Source: Bugula neritina
Lineage: Eukaryota > Bryozoa > Gymnolaemata > Cheilostomatida > Bugulidae
Direction: 5' to 3'
NCBI GenBank assembly: GCA_964035545.1
Contig: CAXIUT010000230.1
Location: forward strand, 248,001-312,000
Length of the DNA stretch: 64,000 nt
The stretch's first letter is position 1; every line of letters starts with the position of its first letter. Shown here piece after piece: positions 58,071 to 64,000 of this stretch. The position numbers and the translations under genes were made by a program. The notes under the pieces were generated by a model. It did no database searches. It saw only the letters and a list, made by a program, of their open reading frames with translations, and was not told the DNA's origin.

Positions 58071-61000
58071 AATACACTGCAACATACTACAACATATTGA
58101 AAAACACTGCAACACATTGAATATACTGCAACATACCTAAATATGCGGTAATATACTGAAATAAACTCTAACACATTGAAAATACTACAACATACTGAAA
58201 TACACTGCAACACACCGAAATATAATGCAAAATAAAACAACATACTGAAATACACTCTAACATATTGAAATACACTGTAACACATTGAAATATACTGCAA
58301 CATACCGAGATATATTGTAAACTACTGAAATATACTGTAACACATTGAAAAATACTGCAACATACTGAAATTTACTGCGACACATTGCAATATACTGTAA
58401 CATACTGAAATATGCTGTAGCACACTGAAATATACTGCAAAATACTGAAATACACTAAAACATATTGAAAAATGCTGCAACATACTGAAATACACTGTAA
58501 CATACTGAAATACACTGCAAAATACTACAACATATTGAAATACACTGCAACATACCTAAATATACGGTAAGATACTGAAATATACTGTAACACATTAAAA
58601 AAGTACAGCAACATACTGAAAGATACTGCAAGATACTGCAACATACCAAAATACACTGTAACATAATGAAACACACTGCAACACACTGCATTATACTGAC
58701 ATACACTGGAACATAATGAAATACACTGCAACAAATTGAAGTATACTGCAACACACCGAAACATACGGCAACATACTGAAATATACTGCGACAGATTGAA
58801 ATGTACAGCAACATACTGAAATATACTGCGACACATTGCAAAATACTGCAACATACTGAAATACGCGGTAATATATTGAAATACACTGCAACACATTGAA
58901 ATATACTGTAACTCGCTGAAATATAGTGTAATATACGGAAATGTACTGTAACATACTGGAATATACTGTAACACACTGAAGTATACTGCAACATACTGAA
59001 ATGCAGTGCTACATACTGAAATATACTGGAACGTACTGCAACATATTCAAATACACTGTAACATACTGAAATATACTACTACACACTGCAACATTTGGCA
59101 ACATACTGAAATATACTGCGACACATTGCAGTATACTGAAACATACTGAAATATGCTGTAGCACACCGAAATACACTGCAACTCACTGAAATATACTGCA
59201 ACATACTGAAATACACTGTGACATACTGAAATATACTGCGACATACTGCACCATACTGAAATACACTGTAACATACTGAAATACACTGCAACACATTGAA
59301 ATATACTGCAAAATACTGAAATACAGTGCTACATACTGAAAGATACTGCAACATACCGAAATACACTGTAACATGTTGAAATATACTGCAACATACCTAA
59401 ATATACGGTAATATACCAAAATATACTGTAACACATTGAAAAATACTGCAACATACTGAAATACACTGCAACCTCTGAAAAACACTGCAAAATACTGTAA
59501 CACACTCAAATATACTGCAAAACACCGAAATACACTGCTACATACTGAAATATACTGCAACATACTGAAATACACTGTAATATGCTGAATTACACTGCAA
59601 CACATTGAAATATACTGCAACATAGCAAAATATATATTAAACTACTGAAAAATACTTTACCACATTGAAAAATACTGCAACATACATAATTATACTGTAA
59701 CACACTGGAATATAATGTAACACACTGAAATATACTGCAACATACTGAAATACACTGTAACATACTGAAATAAACTGCAACATCCTGCAACATACTGAAA
59801 TACACTGTAACATACTGAAATACACTGCAACATCCTACAAGATACTGAAATACACTGTAACGTATTGAAGTACACTGCAACACATTGAAGTATTCTGCAA
59901 CACACTTAAACATACGGCAACATACTGAAATATACTTCGGCACATTGCAATATACTGCAGCATACTGAAATATGCTGTAGCCTACTGAAATACACTGCAT
60001 TATACTGAAATACACTGCTACATACTGAAATATACTGCAACATACTGAAATATACTGCGACACATTGCAATATACTGCAACATACTGAAATACACTGTAA
60101 CATATCGAAATATACTGCAACATACTGAAATACAGTGCTACATACTGAAATATACTGCAACATACTGCAACATACTGAAATACACTGTAACATACTGAAA
60201 TACACTGCAACATACTACAACATATTGAAAGACACTGCAACACATTGAAATATGCTGCAACATACCTAAATATACGGTAATATACCAAAATAAACTGTTA
60301 CACATTGAAAAATACTGCAACATACTGAAATACACTGCAACACACTGAAAAACACTGCAACATAGCAAAATATATATTAAACTACTGAAAAATACATTAA
60401 CACATTGAAAAATACTGCAACATACATAATTATACTGTAACACACTGAAATATACTGCAACATACTGCAACATACTGAAATACACTGTAACATACTGAAA
60501 TACACTGCAACATACTACAACATATTGAAAGACACTGCAACACATTGAAATATGCTGCAAAATACTGAAATACACTGCTACATACTTAAATATACTGCAA
60601 CACACTGCAACATACTGCAACATACTAAAATATACTGCAACATACTGAAATACACTGCAAAATACTGAAATACACTGTAACATACTGAAATATACTGCAA
60701 CATACTGAAGTACACTCCTACATACTGGAATATACTGCAACTCACTGCAACATACTGCAACATACTAAAATACACTGTAACATTATGAAATACACTGCAA
60801 CACATTGAAATATACTGCAAAATATTGAAATACACTGCTACACACTGAATTATACTGCAACACACGGCAACATAGTGCAACATACTAAAATATACTGCAA
60901 CATACTGAAATACACTGCAAAATACTGAAATACGCTGTAACATACTGAAATATACTGCAACATACTGAAATATACTGCTACATACTGAAATATACTGCAA

Positions 61001-63030
61001 CACACTGCAACATACTGCAACATACTAAAATACACTGTAACATAATGAAATACACTGCAACACATTGAAATATACTGCAAAATACTGAAATACACTGCTA
61101 TATACTGAAATATACTGCAACACACTGCAACATACTGCAACATACTAAAATATACTGCAACATACTGAAATACACTGCAAAATACTGAAATACACTGTAA
61201 CATACTGAAATATACAGCAACATACTGAAATACACTGCTACATACTGAAATAAACTGCAACATCCTGCAACATACTGAAACACACTGTAACATACTGAAA
61301 TACACTGCAACATACTACAACATATTGAAAGACACTGCAACACATTGAAATATGCTGCAACATACCTAAATATACGGTAATATACCAAAATAAACTGTTA
61401 CACATTGAAAAATACTGCAACATACTGAAATACACTGCAACACACTGAAAAACACTGCAAAATATTGTAACACACTGAAATATACTGCAAAATACTGAAA
61501 TACACTGCTACATACTTAAATATACTGCAACACACTGCAACATACTGCAACATACTAAAATATACTGCAACATACTGAAATACACTGCAAAATACTGAAA
61601 TACGCTGTAACATACTGAAATATACTGCAACATACTGAAGTACACTCCCCTACATACTGAAATATACTGCAACTCACTGCAACATACTGCAACATACTAA
61701 AATACAGTGTAACATATTGAAATACACTGCAACACATTGAAATATACTGCAAAATATTGAAATACACTGCTACACACTGAAATATACTGCAACACACGGC
61801 AACATACTGCAACATACTAAAATATACTGCAACATACTGAAATACACTGCAAAATACTGAAATACGCTGTAACATACTGAAATATACTGCAACATACTGA
61901 AATATACTGCTACATACTGAAATATACTGCAACACACTGCAACATACTGCAACATACTAAAATACACTGTAACATAATGAAATACACTGCAACACATTGA
62001 AATATACTGCAAAATACTGAAATACACTGTAACGTACTGAAATAAACTGCAACATCCTGCAACATACTGAAATACACTGTAACATACTGAAATACACTGC
62101 AACATCCTACAAGATACTGAAGTACAGTGTAACGTATTGAAGTACACTGCAACACATTGAAGTATTCTGCAACACACTTAAACATACGGCAACATACTGA
62201 AATATACTTCGGCACATTGCAAAATACTGCAGCATACTGAAATATGCTGTAGCCTACTGAAATACACTGCATTATACTGAAATACACTGCTACATACTGA
62301 AATATACTGCAACATACTGAAATATACTGCGAAACATTGCAATATACTGTAACATACTGAAATATGCTGTAGCACACTGAAATACACTGCAACTCACTGA
62401 AATATACTGCAACATACTGAAATACACTGTAACATATTGAAATATACTGCAACATACTGAAATACAGTGCTACATACTGAAATATACTGCACCATACTGC
62501 AACATACTGAAATACACTGTAACATACTGAAATACACTGCAACATACTACAACATATTGAAAGACACTGCAACACATTGAAATATGCTGCAACATACCTA
62601 AATATACGGTAATATACCAAAATAAACTGTTACACATTGAAAAATACTGCAACATACTGAAATACACTGCAACACACTGAAAAACACTGCAAAATACTGT
62701 AACACACTGAAATATACTGCAAAATACTCAAATACACTGCTACATACTTAAATATACTGCAACACACTGCAACATACTGCAACATACTAAAATATACTGC
62801 AACATACTGAAATACACTGCAAAATACTGAAATACACTGTAACATACTGAAATATACTGCAACATACTGAAGTACACTCCTACATACTGAAATATACTGC
62901 AACTCACTGCAACATACTGCAACATACTAAAATACACTGTAACATATTGAAATACACTGCAACACATTGAAATATACTGCAAAATATTGAAATACACTGC
63001 TACACACTGAAATATACTGCAACACACGGC
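58011..63030 (+). repeat. 5,690-bp duplication, copy 2 (truncated)
   Basis: Follows copy 1 directly. Correspondence with copy 1 is lost between 63,013 and 63,037, where the sequence switches to a 2,162-bp-offset match with 60,869. Confidence 0.88.
58121..61650 (+). repeat. Diverged, register-broken zone, copy 2
   Basis: The same five register changes as in copy 1, each displaced by exactly 5,690 bp: starts at 58,121 and is restored by the four-C variant at 61,639-61,650. The A-like variants are at 58,299, 59,619 and 60,359; B is at 59,929. Since the indels are identical, they predate the duplication. Confidence 0.88.
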
Positions 63031-64000
63031 AACATAGTGCAACATACTAAAATATACTGCAACATACTGAAATACACTGCAAAATACTGAAATACGCTGT
63101 AACATACTGAAATATACTGCAACATACTGAAATATACTGCTACATACTGAAATATACTGCAACACACTGCAACATACTGCAACATACTAAAATACACTGT
63201 AACATAATGAAATACACTGCAACACATTGAAATATACTGCAAAATACTGAAATACACTGCTATATACTGAAATATACTGCAACACACTGCAACATACTGC
63301 AACATACTAAAATATACTGCAACATACTGAAATACACTGCAAAATACTGAAATACACTGTAACATACTGAAATATACAGCAACATACTGAAATACACTGC
63401 TACATACTGAAATAAACTGCAACATCCTGCAACATACTGAAACACACTGTAACATACTGAAATACACTGCAACATACTACAACATATTGAAAGACACTGC
63501 AACACATTGAAATATGCTGCAACATACCTAAATATACGGTAATATACCAAAATAAACTGTTACACATTGAAAAATACTGCAACATACTGAAATACACTGC
63601 AACACACTGAAAAACACTGCAAAATATTGTAACACACTGAAATATACTGCAAAATACTGAAATACACTGCTACATACTTAAATATACTGCAACACACTGC
63701 AACATACTGCAACATACTAAAATATACTGCAACATACTGAAATACACTGCAAAATACTGAAATACGCTGTAACATACTGAAATATACTGCAACACACTGA
63801 AGTACACTCCCCTACATACTGAAATATACTGCAACTCACTGCAACATACTGCAACATACTAAAATACAGTGTAACATATTGAAATACACTGCAACACATT
63901 GAAATATACTGCAAAATATTGAAATACACTGCTACACACTGAAATATACTGCAACACACGGCAACATACTGCAACATACTAAAATATACTGCAACATACT
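63031..64000 (+). repeat. 2,162-bp-offset repeat of 60,869-61,838
   Basis: From AACATAGTGC at 63,031 the sequence follows 60,869-61,838 (and 55,179-56,148), including the four-C register shift. The odd offset (2,160 + 2) arises because the register shift at 61,639-61,650 lies between the two copies. Confidence 0.87.
63801..64000 (+). repeat. Third four-C register shift at the window end
   Basis: AGTACACTCCCC at 63,801-63,812 shifts the register by +2 to the end of the window, as at 55,949 and 61,639. The -1 shifts that compensate in the other two copies are not upstream of this one: 61,651-63,800 is in register. Confidence 0.85.

Larger units (their letters stand above)
931..58949 (+). repeat. 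Marker C decamer group (16 copies)
   Basis: AATATACGGA (AATATACGGG at 3951) followed by AATGTACTGT and usually a decamer ending in CTGG. Copies start at 931, 3951, 10211, 13221, 19391, 26321, 31711, 34201, 36691, 39921, 42261, 44171, 48501, 51741, 53240 and 58930. Units with the 160-bp deletion lack it. Confidence 0.85.
1181..62220 (+). repeat. Marker B decamer group (21 copies)
   Basis: AATATACTTC followed by GGCACATTGC departs from the monomer at its 3' end (TTC instead of TGC) and makes a TTCGGC run. Copies start at 1181, 4201, 6261, 8121, 10461, 13471, 15531, 17591, 19641, 21701, 27111, 28541, 32851, 35341, 37831, 40171, 51991, 54239, 56511, 59929 and 62201. It is preceded by AACACACTTA and AACATACGGC. 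It is absent between 40,200 and 51,990 because a 280-bp deletion was spread there by duplication. Confidence 0.87.
1..64000 (+). repeat. 10-bp/20-bp tandem satellite array filling the window
   Basis: The sequence is an unbroken head-to-tail array of decamers. One class is close to AACATACTGA and the other close to AATACACTGC or AATATACTGC; in alternation they give a 20-bp unit. ACTG at decamer positions 6-9 and AA at positions 1-2 are the most constant bases. I found no segment that cannot be read as this monomer and no segment in the opposite orientation. The + strand is about 70% A+C and the consensus contains no CpG. Both window ends fall inside the array. The organism is not identifiable from the repeat. 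No gene, tRNA, rRNA, promoter or terminator is supported anywhere, including every stretch over 300 bases. Confidence 0.97.

Noticed and set aside
40-63977. Dozens of minus-strand open frames of 60-325 codons, overlapping in all three frames, as protein-coding genes
   Set aside because: They translate the same decamer repeat in every frame, many use GTG or other chance starts, and unit indels (10, 40, 100, 140, 160, 260 bp) are mostly not multiples of three, so no frame is preserved. No domain, signal or non-repeat segment is visible.
1-64000. CRISPR array
   Set aside because: There are no unique spacers; all sequence between similar decamers is also repeat, and no cas-like gene is present.
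1-64000. Telomeric repeat or G-quadruplex-forming satellite
   Set aside because: No TTAGGG-like unit and no G-runs; the G+T strand has isolated G residues only.
1-64000. Assembly artefact generating the whole HOR structure
   Set aside because: Not fully excluded, but the duplications carry private variants and distinct joints that reconcile with one ancestral unit, which random misjoining would not produce. Raw long reads would decide.

Overview
The whole 64,000-base window is one tandem satellite array. I see no unique sequence, no recognisable gene, no RNA gene and no transposon. Every stretch can be read as consecutive copies of a 10-bp monomer in which the core ACTG is nearly invariant. 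Two monomer classes alternate to give a 20-bp unit with consensus AACATACTGAAATACACTGC (A 45%, C 25%, T 20%, G 10% on the + strand). All copies point the same way, and both window ends lie inside the array, so the true array is longer. A long, A+T-rich satellite with nested higher-order repeats suggests eukaryotic heterochromatin (centromeric, pericentromeric or subtelomeric). Nothing here identifies the species, and assembly error in such a repeat cannot be excluded from the sequence alone.

The array is hierarchical: 10 bp, 20 bp, 120/140 bp sub-blocks, 260 bp, then a higher-order repeat (HOR). Four once-per-HOR marker decamers let me phase it: A (AATGTGCCGA, 29 copies), C (AATATACGGA followed by AATGTACTGT, 16 copies), B (AATATACTTC followed by GGCACATTGC, 21 copies) and D (TACATACTTA, which normally opens the 260-bp block). 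The one interval between consecutive A markers that keeps all four at standard spacing, 39,131-41,470, is 2,340 bp (A to C 790, C to B 250, B to D 540, D to A 760). I worked through most other A-to-A intervals to about 51 kb, and their lengths follow from 2,340 by a few deletions or insertions of multiples of 10 bp (for example -120, -160, -260, -320, -790, -1,150, +40, +140).

Layout: 1-16.7 kb holds a 9,280-bp-spaced duplication with a very young 1,860-bp tandem duplication inside it. Five B markers spaced about 2,060 bp occupy 13.5-21.7 kb. A 5,490-bp-spaced duplication covers 23.7-32.4 kb. A chimeric 2,490-bp unit is repeated nearly three times at 31.5-38.8 kb. The canonical 2,340-bp unit is at 39.1-41.5 kb. 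A 4,330-bp-spaced duplication with a 1,190-bp tandem pair inside covers 43.1-51.1 kb. A 5,690-bp duplication of diverged material fills 52.3-63.0 kb.

From base 1 to 52,430 the 10-bp register is never broken. From 52,431 rightwards it is broken by rare 1-2 bp indels that cancel out, and these are copied in both 5,690-bp copies. The minus strand is open in all three frames over long stretches (up to 325 codons), but this follows from a stop-free 10-bp unit and I do not annotate any of it as coding.
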